Positions 1-7,594 of a stretch of 29,386 bases of DNA are shown here, piece after piece; the first letter of the stretch is position 1; the number at the start of each line of letters is the position of its first letter. Made by a program: the position numbers and the translations under genes. A model generated the notes under the pieces. The model had not been told where the DNA came from. It ran no database searches and saw nothing but the letters and a program-made list of their open reading frames with translations. The DNA lies in the NCBI GenBank assembly GCA_035649235.1, contig DASRJX010000205.1:1-29386 (forward strand), written 5' to 3'. This stretch comes from DASRJX01 sp035649235. GTDB lineage: Bacteria; Acidobacteriota; Polarisedimenticolia; Gp22-AA2.

Positions 1-3000
1 GCCACCATGACGGCGAACGTCACCTTCCAGGTCGTCGATGGCACGGGCGCCGTGGTGGACGACGAGAAGGGGTTCGCGTTCACCGAGACCACGACCGGCA
101 GCCACCTCTTCAGGACCGCGCCCCTGGCCGCCCGTTTCGCGGGACCGGCGATCAAGAGCAACGGCGTCCTGGAAGGCGACAACGGCATGACCCTCGTCAT
201 GACCTACCCGGACGCGCCGCGCCCGGCAGTGGCGCGCGCCCGCTTCCAGTGCACGCCCAACATCATCCAGTCCGGCATCGACGTCACCGGCCTGGCCAAC
301 ATGAACGCCTTCGTCAACGGCGGCTGCGATCGGGACCAGTATCTCGACCGGGGGGAGCGGTTGAGCTACTCGATCGCCATCAGGAACTTCGAGAAGGCGG
401 ACGATCTCACCGACGTCGAGGCCAGCCTCGCGGTTGGCGGAGCCTGCTCGAACATCCCCGGCAAGGGCTGCGTCGCGAACCCGGAGTGCCGGGTGTGCCA
501 GGGCGGCACCAACGCGGGCAACGTCTGCACCGCCGATGCGAACTGCCCGGGCGGCACCTGTCCGCCCGGTGGGACCTGCTTGTTGACCGGTGCGGGTGCC
601 ATCACCGTTCTCGACTCGCCCAAGAACATCGGGCGGATCCCCGGGGGCCAGACGTCGGGACTCACGTTCAACCTCGCCGTCAGCCCGAGCTTCGCCACGC
701 AGGTCCAGCCCGTCTCTCTGACGCTGACGCTGGACGCCAAGGCGCGCGGCGTGCGGCTCAGCCGCTCGACCTTCTCCTTCCCGCAGGTGGTCAACGCCGA
801 TAAGGAGTCGCTGCACTACTCGACCGACTACCCGAACGGCGGCCGCGAGGTGCGCGACTATAACCGGAACCTCCAGATCGACGCCCGCGACAGCTTCGAT
901 CCGTTCAAGGGCGTCTTCTGGCCCGACGAGGACGTGAACTTCGCGTCGATGTTCGTCCCCAAGAGCACCCTTGGCTTGATCAGCAACATCCTCGGCGAGG
1001 ACCTCAACAACGACGGCGACAACACGGACCCCGGCGAAAATGACGCCATCCCGAACGGCTTGCTGGACAAGGGAATCCTGGTTTCGACCAACCCGGCGGA
1101 CGTGCACAAAGCCCCCTTCAACTTCGACAAGAACAACGGAGGCTGGCTGGGGCTACGCCACCCGGACAGCAAGCCGGGTCTGAACATCGGTCCGAACAAC
1201 GTCTGGGAGTACGAGACCTCCGGCGCCTGCGGCGCCCAGACCACGATCTTCGACGCCAACCCGCTCGGGCTGTTCCAGCCGCCCGGGGCGGCCGGCATGT
1301 GGCATACCGGCGACACCATCGCCAGCACGCCGACGGGACAGGTCTGCGACAAGTATCCGTACCCGACGGACCCAGGGTCGCCGCAGTTCGAGGAGGTGGT
1401 GTTCGACATCCTGACGTCGCCGATCATCGCCAAGGTGAACCAGCAGAACGACGCGGCCTTCTTCCCGTACACGGTCGAGTTCCAGCGGCTCGGCGTCAAC
1501 ATGAACATCCAGACCGCGGACTACGCCGGTGGCGATATCGACTTCGACAACGACATCGACGACGATCAGGGCAACTGCCTGATGTGCCAGTACTTCTACT
1601 ACCGGTTCGGCGACATCTACACCCTGGTCTCGTTCAACGCCTACACCTACGGCATCGACCCGAAGAGCAACACACCGCAGCGCACCTTCGGGCCCCTGGT
1701 GGGTGACGCGGACCTCTCCCTGACCGGCGGCAACCCCACGATCACGGGCGACGAGAACGGCTTCACCGGCTTCACCGACAACTCCAACCCCGACAGCAGC
1801 AACCCGATCCCGACCGCGAAGCCCGACTTCCGGCCGTTCCCGCGGGGATCGGGGACGATCGGCCTGTGCGCGGGCGGTCCGCAGGACAAGAAGGACTGCA
1901 ACCCGGCCAACGGCAGCGATCCTTGCGTCACCGGTGGCGGCGTCTGCACCTCGTTCATCCCCGGCGTGTGCGACGGCGGCACGCAGGCAGGCAGGCCCTG
2001 TGTCCCGAACAAGCCGACGGATCCGTGCGCCACCGGCGGCGGGACTTGCAAGGCCGAGGACAACTCGGTCGCCGGGCCCGAGCGCAACATGGACATCGTC
2101 ATGCTGGACTACCAGGACGGATTTACCTACCTGAGCCTGGGGCCCGGCCAGGGCGAGCCGGTCGGCGGATTCGCGCCCGGCCCGTCGGGGAACCGATGGC
2201 AGATCGGTATCGGCTTCTGGGCGATGGAGTCGACGCCCAGCAACACGGACTACGGATTCGGCGTGGACGACGTCGTCCTGGAGTGGGACGAGACGCACCC
2301 CATCGCCGAGGCGGTGCAGTCCTGCACCAAGTTCGGGGGCGCCGGCCAGCCGGCCGGCCAGCAGTGCGCCACGCTCACCGTCGATCGCCTCGCCTTGTAC
2401 GAGTGCAACGAGACGGTCGGCGTCACGGTCAACGATCCGCGCCGCGCCGGCGTTGGCGCGGTCACGGTGTTTGGCGTCACCGACAGCGACGCGGATCTGA
2501 TCTCCACGGGAGTCACGGTCGCGAAGCACCCGAAGAAGTCGTTCTCCATCCCGGAGACGGGCACACCGGGTCTCTTCCGGGGTAACGTGACCATCGGCTC
2601 GCTGTTCAACAACGCGAATCTCATCTTCACCAACCCCGGCTCCGACCTCAACCTGACCTTCTACTACATCGATCCGGAGTGCGACGGCGACCGCGACGGA
2701 GTGGTCTCCGAGACCAGCTTCTCGAACCTCGACAACGACGGCATCGCCTCGCCTCCCGACAACTGTCCGTTCGTCTACAACCCGACGCAGGAGGACGGCG
2801 CCTGCTCCGGCGGGACGGCGGCCGGGATTGCGTGCCTCAACTCCGGCGTCTGCACGGGCGGCGGCACCTGCGTCATCGACGGCGACGGCGTCGGCACCCA
2901 GTGCGACAACTGCCCGACGCGATCCAACGCCAACCAGCTCGACTCGGACGCCGACGGGGTCGGGGACGTGTGCGACTTCGACGACATCGACTTCGACGGT

Positions 3001-6000
3001 GTCGTCAACGAGATCGACAACTGCCCGGACGTGTACAACGCCAGCCAGGTCCCGGGCGGCGGGCAGTCGACGCGGGGATTTGCCTGTAACGACCAGAACG
3101 CCGACGCGGACGGCGACGGCGTCAAGGACCGGCTGGACAACTGCGTGCGCACCTCGAACGCATTGCTGGCCGACCAGGACCTCGACGGGGTCGGCGACGC
3201 CTGCGACGGCGACTGTGGCAACCCGCAGCAGGCGACGCTGCCGATCGGTTCGTGCAACCGCACCAACCAGATCTCCTGCACGACCAACGCGCAGTGCCCG
3301 GTGACCGGGGTCTGCTTCTCGACGCCGAGCCGCGCCTGCGTGCTCAACAACGACTGCCCTGGCTCCGGGATATGCGAGCGCACCACCGGCTCCGCGTGCA
3401 AGAACGACAACCAGTGCCCGATTACGGGCACCTGCTCGAACCAGCCGACCAAGGTCTGCGTCAACAACCTGCAGTGCCCGGGCGGGACCTGCATCAACAT
3501 CGCCCAGGAACTCTGCGACAAGTGCGGGCCCGCCACGCAGGAGACCTGCCAGAAGCAGGGCGTCACCAACAACGGGACCTGCGGCTTCACCGAGGACGAC
3601 CTCGACTCCGACGGCGTGACGGACGCGATCGACAACTGCCCGACCATCCCGAACCCGAGCAGCCTGGCGGGAGGCGTCCTGCAGCTGGACGCCGACCAGG
3701 ACGGCCGCGGCGACATCTGCGACCCGACGCAGTCGGCGGACGACGACAACAACGGCATCCCCGACGATGCGATCACCTTCACCACGGCGATCACATGCAA
3801 GCGGCTGGAGCTCGCCAACCTGATCGTCCTGGCCGTGTCGGTTCACGACACGAACGGCGACATCGATCCGTTCGCCGACGCCGGCGAAACGGCCCGGATG
3901 TCGCTCACGGTCCGCAATGCGGGCGACTTCGCGCTGACCAACGCCACGCTGGTGCTGGGGTCGGTCGATCCGGACATCGCCTGCATTACCAAGTCGACGA
4001 TCTTCGTGCCGTCGCTGCCGGCGGACGGGGTGCTCAATACCGCGACGCTGGGCGAACCGGCCGGGACGTTCGAGTACACCCTGAAGACCACGGCCTCCAC
4101 GACCAATCCTTCGGCGCCCTCCAGGGCCGACTTCCTGCTGAGCGTCGTCAGCGCCCAGGTGGTCGGCACCACGACGCCGGTGCCGATCTCGACCGTGATC
4201 GACCTCGACCTGCCGACGGGCGGGCTGCCCGCCAAGCTCGACCTCAACGGCATCCCGGGCGACTTCGACGACGGGATCTGGTTCGAGGACTTCGATACCG
4301 AGCGCGACGGCAACCTCAATCCCAACAACGGCAATCCGTACATCAGCCTCAACAACCTGCCACTCGGCACGCCGGGCGTCTTCAACGACACCCTGGGAGT
4401 CTGGGTCGGCACGGCGACCGGCGGGATCAACGCCCTGGCCGGCGTCGGCTGCTCCGGGTTCATCGTGCCGCCGCAGGATCCGGCCTGCAAGATCGATCCG
4501 GACAACGACATGGACTGGCACATCCACTGCCCGGTCGACCATTGCCCGAACGGCGCGGGCTTCCTGACCCCGACGGACGGCAACATCTCCAAGAGCGGCG
4601 AGAACTCGCTCCACTGGGGCCATCACTTCCTGCCCGACAGCCGCGACGGCGACAGCACCAAGTTCCGCCAGTTGGCCGCGTTCATGACCAACGAGATCAA
4701 CCTCACGCCTTTGCCGGCCGCCGGCGACCTGGAGCTGTCCTTCTTCCACATCGCCGACATGATGGACAACAACAACCTCAACTCGAAGCCCGGCCAGGCG
4801 GTCGACTTCGGGGACGTCCACATCCAGGTCTTCGATCCGGCCCAGCCGGTCGGCAGCCAGTGGGGCGTCTGGGATCGCCTGGCGCCGTTCGAGAACGTCT
4901 ACGATCACATCTCGTACATCTGGTCGACATTCGGGACGGCCCCGACCTACTGCATCCTGACGCCGACCGACTCGGGCAACGCACCACCGGCCCCGCGCGG
5001 CGTGCGCGAGCTGCTCTGCTACCCGAACGGGATCTGGTCGCACTGCGGGAACTCGCTCGACCAGACGGACGCCGGGCAGTGCGACGGCCCCGGGATCCAG
5101 GGCCTCAGCGGGCCGGGTCTCTGGGTCCAGAGCAAGTTCAGCCTGGCCAACTACCTCGGTCAGCGGGTCCGCATCCGCTGGATCGCTCAGTCCTGGGAGT
5201 TCGACTGCTGCGCATCGTCGTACTACGAGCTGGGCGGCGGCTGGGCTCCGCAACCGAACGACGAAGGCTGGTGGATCGACGACATCAAGGTCACCGGGGC
5301 GCTCGTGGACATCGCGCAGCCGCCGGCCGACACGAAGGCGCCAGGGCCGGCGACTTGCCCGCCCTCGTTCTGTGACAACACCAAGGGTATCTGCTCGGGC
5401 GGGGCGACGCCTGGTGCCGTCTGCACCACCTCCGCCACGTGCGGCGGCGGGACCTGCGTCGTCGACGGAGGCTTCGCCGTCGACCTGGTGATCCAGGATT
5501 CGGACGGCGACGGCTTCATCGTCGGCGGCGAGCCGATCGTCGCGTCGGCCGCCGCGACGTCGAATCCCGGAGGCTGTGTCGGGGGCGGCGTGCAGTTCCG
5601 GTTCTTCAAGCGCGGCGACAACAACTCCTGCCAGGCCGGCGTCCATGCCGGGCACCCCTGCTCGCTCAACTCGGATTGCCCGGGCAGCACCTGTGGGCCG
5701 ACCTACAATGTCGTCCAGGACTGGTCGTCCGACCCGACCTACAACGACGTTCCGACCGCCGACTCGGAGTATCACGTGCAGGCGCGCTGCAGCGTCTTCC
5801 CGGCCTGCATCTCGAACTTCACGGCTCCCGCCGGCTCGGAGAGTTTCTCCGTCTACCCGGCCGACGGCAACGAAATCGCCCTGTCACTCACCCATGGTGG
5901 TGGGACGTGCCAGGGAGGCCCCACACCGGGCGCTGTCTGCGTGAATACAGCGACATGCGGGCTGAACGGCGTGTGTGTGGGGACCAGCACCATCTCGTGG

Positions 6001-6306
6001 CCCTCGCGGTCGCAGGTGCCGCAGATCTCCGGTTACGATCTCTTCAAGATCACGATCGACGCCTCGGGCGATACGGATCTCCTGACCCTGACCGGTCTGA
6101 CCTGTCTGGCGGGCAATCTGCCTCAGCCAGGTGGAGCGCCCGGGCCGGCGGTCTCTTCCACCGAGAACGTCAACCCGGCGGTCGGCAAGGTGACCATGTT
6201 CCTGGCCGGCCATAACCCCGTGGCTGTCGGCGGTCAGGCGGCGCTCGGGAGGCGCTTCGACGGCGTGGCGAGGCCGCTCCGCGCCCTGCCGCCCGTCTGC
6301 CCGTAG
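1..6306 (+). CDS. Giant secreted multidomain protein with thrombospondin type-3 repeats (5' partial; paralogue of the S8 protease at 11891-20626)
   Basis: The reading frame is open from base 1, and the ATG at 7 lies inside a domain that the paralogue encodes at about residue 1056, so the true start is upstream and out of view. The 2101 visible residues run in order: remnant of an Ig-like module (to nt 250); a D-x-G-E beta domain (about 270-800); a MAM/jelly-roll-like segment (870-2290); a Y-x-C module (2370-2680); calcium-binding thrombospondin type-3 repeats (2680-3771); a second D-x-G-E domain (3775-4215); an immune-inhibitor-A-like jelly roll ending in GWWIDDIKVTG (4260-5301); a DSDGDG calcium loop domain (from 5482); and a C-terminal module ending in VCP. 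Every module aligns with the paralogue. This copy is about 240 residues longer over the shared part, mainly because of cysteine-rich inserts. If the missing N-terminus also matches, it holds a subtilase domain, but that cannot be seen. It is probably extracellular and calcium-stabilised; its function is unknown. Confidence 0.9.
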   Translation, partial: ATMTANVTFQVVDGTGAVVDDEKGFAFTETTTGSHLFRTAPLAARFAGPAIKSNGVLEGDNGMTLVMTYPDAPRPAVARARFQCTPNIIQSGIDVTGLANMNAFVNGGCDRDQYLDRGERLSYSIAIRNFEKADDLTDVEASLAVGGACSNIPGKGCVANPECRVCQGGTNAGNVCTADANCPGGTCPPGGTCLLTGAGAITVLDSPKNIGRIPGGQTSGLTFNLAVSPSFATQVQPVSLTLTLDAKARGVRLSRSTFSFPQVVNADKESLHYSTDYPNGGREVRDYNRNLQIDARDSFDPFKGVFWPDEDVNFASMFVPKSTLGLISNILGEDLNNDGDNTDPGENDAIPNGLLDKGILVSTNPADVHKAPFNFDKNNGGWLGLRHPDSKPGLNIGPNNVWEYETSGACGAQTTIFDANPLGLFQPPGAAGMWHTGDTIASTPTGQVCDKYPYPTDPGSPQFEEVVFDILTSPIIAKVNQQNDAAFFPYTVEFQRLGVNMNIQTADYAGGDIDFDNDIDDDQGNCLMCQYFYYRFGDIYTLVSFNAYTYGIDPKSNTPQRTFGPLVGDADLSLTGGNPTITGDENGFTGFTDNSNPDSSNPIPTAKPDFRPFPRGSGTIGLCAGGPQDKKDCNPANGSDPCVTGGGVCTSFIPGVCDGGTQAGRPCVPNKPTDPCATGGGTCKAEDNSVAGPERNMDIVMLDYQDGFTYLSLGPGQGEPVGGFAPGPSGNRWQIGIGFWAMESTPSNTDYGFGVDDVVLEWDETHPIAEAVQSCTKFGGAGQPAGQQCATLTVDRLALYECNETVGVTVNDPRRAGVGAVTVFGVTDSDADLISTGVTVAKHPKKSFSIPETGTPGLFRGNVTIGSLFNNANLIFTNPGSDLNLTFYYIDPECDGDRDGVVSETSFSNLDNDGIASPPDNCPFVYNPTQEDGACSGGTAAGIACLNSGVCTGGGTCVIDGDGVGTQCDNCPTRSNANQLDSDADGVGDVCDFDDIDFDGVVNEIDNCPDVYNASQVPGGGQSTRGFACNDQNADADGDGVKDRLDNCVRTSNALLADQDLDGVGDACDGDCGNPQQATLPIGSCNRTNQISCTTNAQCPVTGVCFSTPSRACVLNNDCPGSGICERTTGSACKNDNQCPITGTCSNQPTKVCVNNLQCPGGTCINIAQELCDKCGPATQETCQKQGVTNNGTCGFTEDDLDSDGVTDAIDNCPTIPNPSSLAGGVLQLDADQDGRGDICDPTQSADDDNNGIPDDAITFTTAITCKRLELANLIVLAVSVHDTNGDIDPFADAGETARMSLTVRNAGDFALTNATLVLGSVDPDIACITKSTIFVPSLPADGVLNTATLGEPAGTFEYTLKTTASTTNPSAPSRADFLLSVVSAQVVGTTTPVPISTVIDLDLPTGGLPAKLDLNGIPGDFDDGIWFEDFDTERDGNLNPNNGNPYISLNNLPLGTPGVFNDTLGVWVGTATGGINALAGVGCSGFIVPPQDPACKIDPDNDMDWHIHCPVDHCPNGAGFLTPTDGNISKSGENSLHWGHHFLPDSRDGDSTKFRQLAAFMTNEINLTPLPAAGDLELSFFHIADMMDNNNLNSKPGQAVDFGDVHIQVFDPAQPVGSQWGVWDRLAPFENVYDHISYIWSTFGTAPTYCILTPTDSGNAPPAPRGVRELLCYPNGIWSHCGNSLDQTDAGQCDGPGIQGLSGPGLWVQSKFSLANYLGQRVRIRWIAQSWEFDCCASSYYELGGGWAPQPNDEGWWIDDIKVTGALVDIAQPPADTKAPGPATCPPSFCDNTKGICSGGATPGAVCTTSATCGGGTCVVDGGFAVDLVIQDSDGDGFIVGGEPIVASAAATSNPGGCVGGGVQFRFFKRGDNNSCQAGVHAGHPCSLNSDCPGSTCGPTYNVVQDWSSDPTYNDVPTADSEYHVQARCSVFPACISNFTAPAGSESFSVYPADGNEIALSLTHGGGTCQGGPTPGAVCVNTATCGLNGVCVGTSTISWPSRSQVPQISGYDLFKITIDASGDTDLLTLTGLTCLAGNLPQPGGAPGPAVSSTENVNPAVGKVTMFLAGHNPVAVGGQAALGRRFDGVARPLRALPPVCP
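436..591 (+). repeat. Four-Cys module insert 1 in giant protein 1
   Basis: A cysteine-rich stretch sits between the strands ending EASLAV and starting ITVLDSP. The core cysteines are encoded at 496, 526, 544 and 559, giving C-x9-C-x5-C-x4-C with the leader CQGGTNAGNVC. Extra cysteines lie at 445, 469, 487 and 577. In the paralogue the same junction is only a short Gly/Ala/Pro linker near 15470-15492, so this is a clean insertion relative to it. Confidence 0.8.
1867..2052 (+). repeat. Four-Cys module inserts 2a and 2b (tandem pair) in giant protein 1
   Basis: Two four-cysteine modules lie in tandem. Cysteines of the first are at 1867, 1897, 1924 and 1945; those of the second are at 1969, 1999, 2026 and 2047. 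Both share C-x9-C-x8-C-x6-C spacing. They differ from the other copies by a longer middle, while the C-x9-C start is kept. The paralogue has a short cysteine-free Pro/Gly/Asn linker here (about 16765-16830), between PYPVPGG and VSGPTRN. Confidence 0.8.
2803..2871 (+). repeat. Four-Cys module insert 3 in giant protein 1
   Basis: Cysteines are encoded at 2803, 2833, 2851 and 2869 (C-x9-C-x5-C-x5-C; leader CSGGTAAGIAC). The module interrupts a thrombospondin type-3 repeat: the paralogue has an uninterrupted D-x-D-x-D-G loop at the matching place (about 17555-17590). Confidence 0.8.
3277..3516 (+). repeat. Tandem array of four ~20-residue cysteine repeats in giant protein 1
   Basis: Units start with Cys at 3277, 3337, 3397 and 3457, and a closing Cys is at 3514. 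The first three periods are exactly 60 nt and the last is 57 nt. Each unit follows C-x5-C-P-x3/4-C plus a 7-8 residue tail, for example CTTNAQCPVTGVC. The paralogue has only two such units at the same place (17954-18073). This is coding repeat, not a CRISPR array. Confidence 0.85.
5392..5457 (+). repeat. Four-Cys module insert 4 in giant protein 1
   Basis: Cysteines are encoded at 5392, 5422, 5440 and 5455 (C-x9-C-x5-C-x4-C; leader CSGGATPGAVC). The module is inserted after the immune-inhibitor-like domain. The paralogue has a short Gly-rich linker near 19960-19990. Confidence 0.8.
5629..5694 (+). repeat. Four-Cys module insert 5 in giant protein 1
   Basis: Cysteines are encoded at 5629, 5659, 5677 and 5692 (C-x9-C-x5-C-x4-C; leader CQAGVHAGHPC). 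The insert lies in the hairpin between QFRFFKR and NVVQDWS. In the paralogue the same turn is only a few residues (QYRFERSGLVVQDWS, about 20105-20145). Confidence 0.8.
5908..5976 (+). repeat. Four-Cys module insert 6 in giant protein 1, with unusual codon use
   Basis: Cysteines are encoded at 5908, 5938, 5956 and 5974 (C-x9-C-x5-C-x5-C; leader CQGGPTPGAVC). The paralogue has a short Thr/Ala/Pro turn near 20305-20330. Codons in the middle of this copy (AAT, ACA, ACA, TGT) are less GC-rich than those around it. Confidence 0.75.
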
Positions 6307-6335
6307 GGCGAACGGATCGCAGCATCGGTTGAACG

Positions 6336-6361
6336 AGGGGCTCCGGAACATCGGGGCCCCT
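6336..6361 (+). terminator. Likely intrinsic terminator after giant protein 1
   Basis: The inverted repeat pairs 6336-6345 with 6352-6361: ten base pairs including one T-G wobble, with a 6-nt loop GAACAT. It starts 30 nt after the stop codon. The following bases (TCGTCTGTC) are only moderately T-rich, so termination strength is uncertain, but the stem is strong and well placed. Confidence 0.65.
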
Positions 6362-6406
6362 TCGTCTGTCGGTGTCACGATTTCGTAATCCGCGACGGCG
6401 CGGCGC

Positions 6407-6435
6407 TGGACGCCCTGGCAGCAGGCTTCTATATT
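6407..6435 (+). promoter_or_regulatory. Candidate sigma70-type promoter for the 6471 gene
   Basis: TGGACG at 6407-6412 (4 of 6 match to the -35 consensus) is followed after 17 nt by TATATT at 6430-6435 (5 of 6 match to the -10). The predicted transcript would start about 30 nt before the ATG at 6471. The site sits just after the terminator of the upstream gene, as expected for an independent unit. Confidence 0.45.
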
Positions 6436-6470
6436 CCCCCCGCGGGCGTGCACACGGCCCGGGGGGGAGT

Positions 6471-6839
6471 ATGCGGATCTGCGGAGCGAGCGAGCGCGGC
6501 GAAGGGCGCCTGGGTACGCTCTTCGGCCTGAGCGTCCTGGTCCTGACGGTCTATCTCGGGTTCAAGGTCGTCCCGGTCATGGTGAACGCCTACGCCTTCC
6601 GGGACTATATCGAGCAGGAGGCGCGCTTCGCGGCCCTGCAGAAGAAGGACGACGAGGTCATCAAGCGGGTCCTGCGCAAAGCCCAGGAGCTCGAGCTGCC
6701 GATCAAGGCGAAGAACATCAGGGTCAACCGCGACCAGTCGCACTTCGACATCGCCGTCAAGTACACGGTGCCGATCGAGACGCCGGTCTACACCTACAAC
6801 TGGGACTTCGACGAGAGGTACCGCGCGCCGCTCTTCTAG
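6471..6839 (+). CDS. Small single-span membrane protein, DUF4845-like
   Basis: This 122-residue protein has a short basic N-terminus, one hydrophobic segment (about residues 13-37, GTLFGLSVLVLTVYLG) and a soluble domain with an amphipathic helix rich in Lys and Glu (about 45-75). A beta-rich tail carries the Tyr-rich stretch TVPIETPVYTYNWDF. The layout resembles DUF4845-type proteins often found near lepB; that assignment is from memory and not firm. I chose the ATG at 6471 because a purine-rich GGGGGGGAG run lies immediately upstream and the membrane segment begins soon after. An in-frame ATG at 6372 would add a Pro/Arg-rich stretch and would precede the promoter candidate. The gene is convergent with lepB, 43 bp away. 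No biochemical function is known to me. Confidence 0.75.
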   Translation: MRICGASERGEGRLGTLFGLSVLVLTVYLGFKVVPVMVNAYAFRDYIEQEARFAALQKKDDEVIKRVLRKAQELELPIKAKNIRVNRDQSHFDIAVKYTVPIETPVYTYNWDFDERYRAPLF

Positions 6840-6858
6840 CCCGGACGACTCACCACTC

Positions 6859-6876
6859 TTCCGGCCGGCGCCGGAG
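6859..6876. terminator. Hairpin between convergent genes, possible bidirectional terminator
   Basis: The stem pairs 6859-6865 with 6870-6876 (seven pairs including one wobble; loop CGGC). It lies in the 43-bp gap between the 6471 gene and lepB. Neither side has a clear T-tract, so it is only suggestive. Confidence 0.3.
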
Positions 6877-6882
6877 CGTCCC

Positions 6883-7593
6883 TCACCGCACGATCATCCC
6901 CGAGCGTTCCCAGCGCGTGTAGCGGAAGATCGCCGTGAGGCCGTGGAGCAGCCGCCCCAGGCCGGACTCGGAGCCGCCCCGCGCCAGCGCCAGGGCCCCG
7001 TCGGGGCCCACGCCGTCGAACGACCAGTAGATCAGGAGCGCCCGGCCGACGATGTTCTGTCGCGGAACGAATCCCCACTCGCGACTGTCGAGGCTGTCGT
7101 CCCGGTTGTCGCCCATCGCGAAGTACTGACCCTCGGGCACGGCGACCGGGCCGAAGCTGTCGATGTTGTCCGGCACCTCCCCGGGATGCTTGTGGACGGC
7201 GTAGGGCTCGTCCAGGGCCGTGTAACCCTGCTGGCCGGAGGGCTGGATGTAGACCACCCCCTGGACGATCTGGATCGTGTCGCCGGGCAGGCCGACGACG
7301 CGCTTGACGTAGTCCTGCTGGGGGTCGTGAGGGTAGCGGAAGATGACGATGTCCCCGCGGCGCACCGGGGCGAAGGGCAGGATCTCCCGCTCGAGCGCCA
7401 AGGTGAGCGGCGCCACGGCGAACTTGTTCACCAGGACGTGGTCTCCGATGAGCAGCGTGTCCTCCATGGAGGCGCTGGGGATCTTGAACATCTGGAACAG
7501 GAAGGTCCGCACGAACAGGGCGAAGATCATGGCGATCAGCGCGGCCTGCCCATAATCGAACAGGAAGCGTCTCGGGCGGGCAGGATCGCCCAT
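6883..7593 (-). CDS. lepB: Signal peptidase I
   Basis: Type I signal peptidase (peptidase family S26) cleaves signal peptides from exported proteins on the outer face of the cytoplasmic membrane. The 236-residue product has one N-terminal membrane span (about residues 12-31). The nucleophile motif IPSASM follows (catalytic Ser42), then the general-base motif DYVKRVVGLPGD (Lys97) and the conserved box MGDNRDDSLDSR (160-171). All boxes are intact, so an active enzyme is expected. The ATG is one base after the lepA stop, with an AAGGTGG ribosome site inside the end of lepA, so lepA and lepB are translationally coupled, the classic lepAB pairing. The enzyme would process exported proteins in general; the giant secreted proteins on either side have signal peptides of the kind it cuts, but a dedicated link is only inference. 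Confidence 0.96.
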   Translation of the reverse strand: MGDPARPRRFLFDYGQAALIAMIFALFVRTFLFQMFKIPSASMEDTLLIGDHVLVNKFAVAPLTLALEREILPFAPVRRGDIVIFRYPHDPQQDYVKRVVGLPGDTIQIVQGVVYIQPSGQQGYTALDEPYAVHKHPGEVPDNIDSFGPVAVPEGQYFAMGDNRDDSLDSREWGFVPRQNIVGRALLIYWSFDGVGPDGALALARGGSESGLGRLLHGLTAIFRYTRWERSGMIVR

Positions 7594-7594
7594 C

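Larger units (their letters stand above)
2680..3771 (+). repeat. Thrombospondin type-3 calcium-binding repeat region of giant protein 1
   Basis: Successive acidic loops of the form D-x-D-x-D-G-x-x-D, followed by D-N-C-P, are visible, for example DSDADGVGDVCD, DFDGVVNEIDNCPDVYN and DADQDGRGDICD. These are the signature of thrombospondin type-3 repeats, where the Asp side chains wrap Ca2+ ions and the cysteines form disulfides. Two kinds of cysteine insert break the array, at 2803-2871 and 3277-3516. Confidence 0.85.

Noticed and set aside
3277..3516. Regular 60-nt periodicity suggesting a CRISPR-like array
   Set aside because: The repeat is coding and defined by cysteine codons, the intervening bases vary as codons do, and there are no identical direct repeats with unique spacers.
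1153..5775. A 1540-residue open frame on the minus strand opposite giant gene 1
   Set aside because: It is a mirror of the Asp/Gly/Asn-rich coding strand in GC-rich DNA. The translation is monotonous Arg/Val/Asp/Gly without recognisable domains, while the plus strand encodes clear modules.
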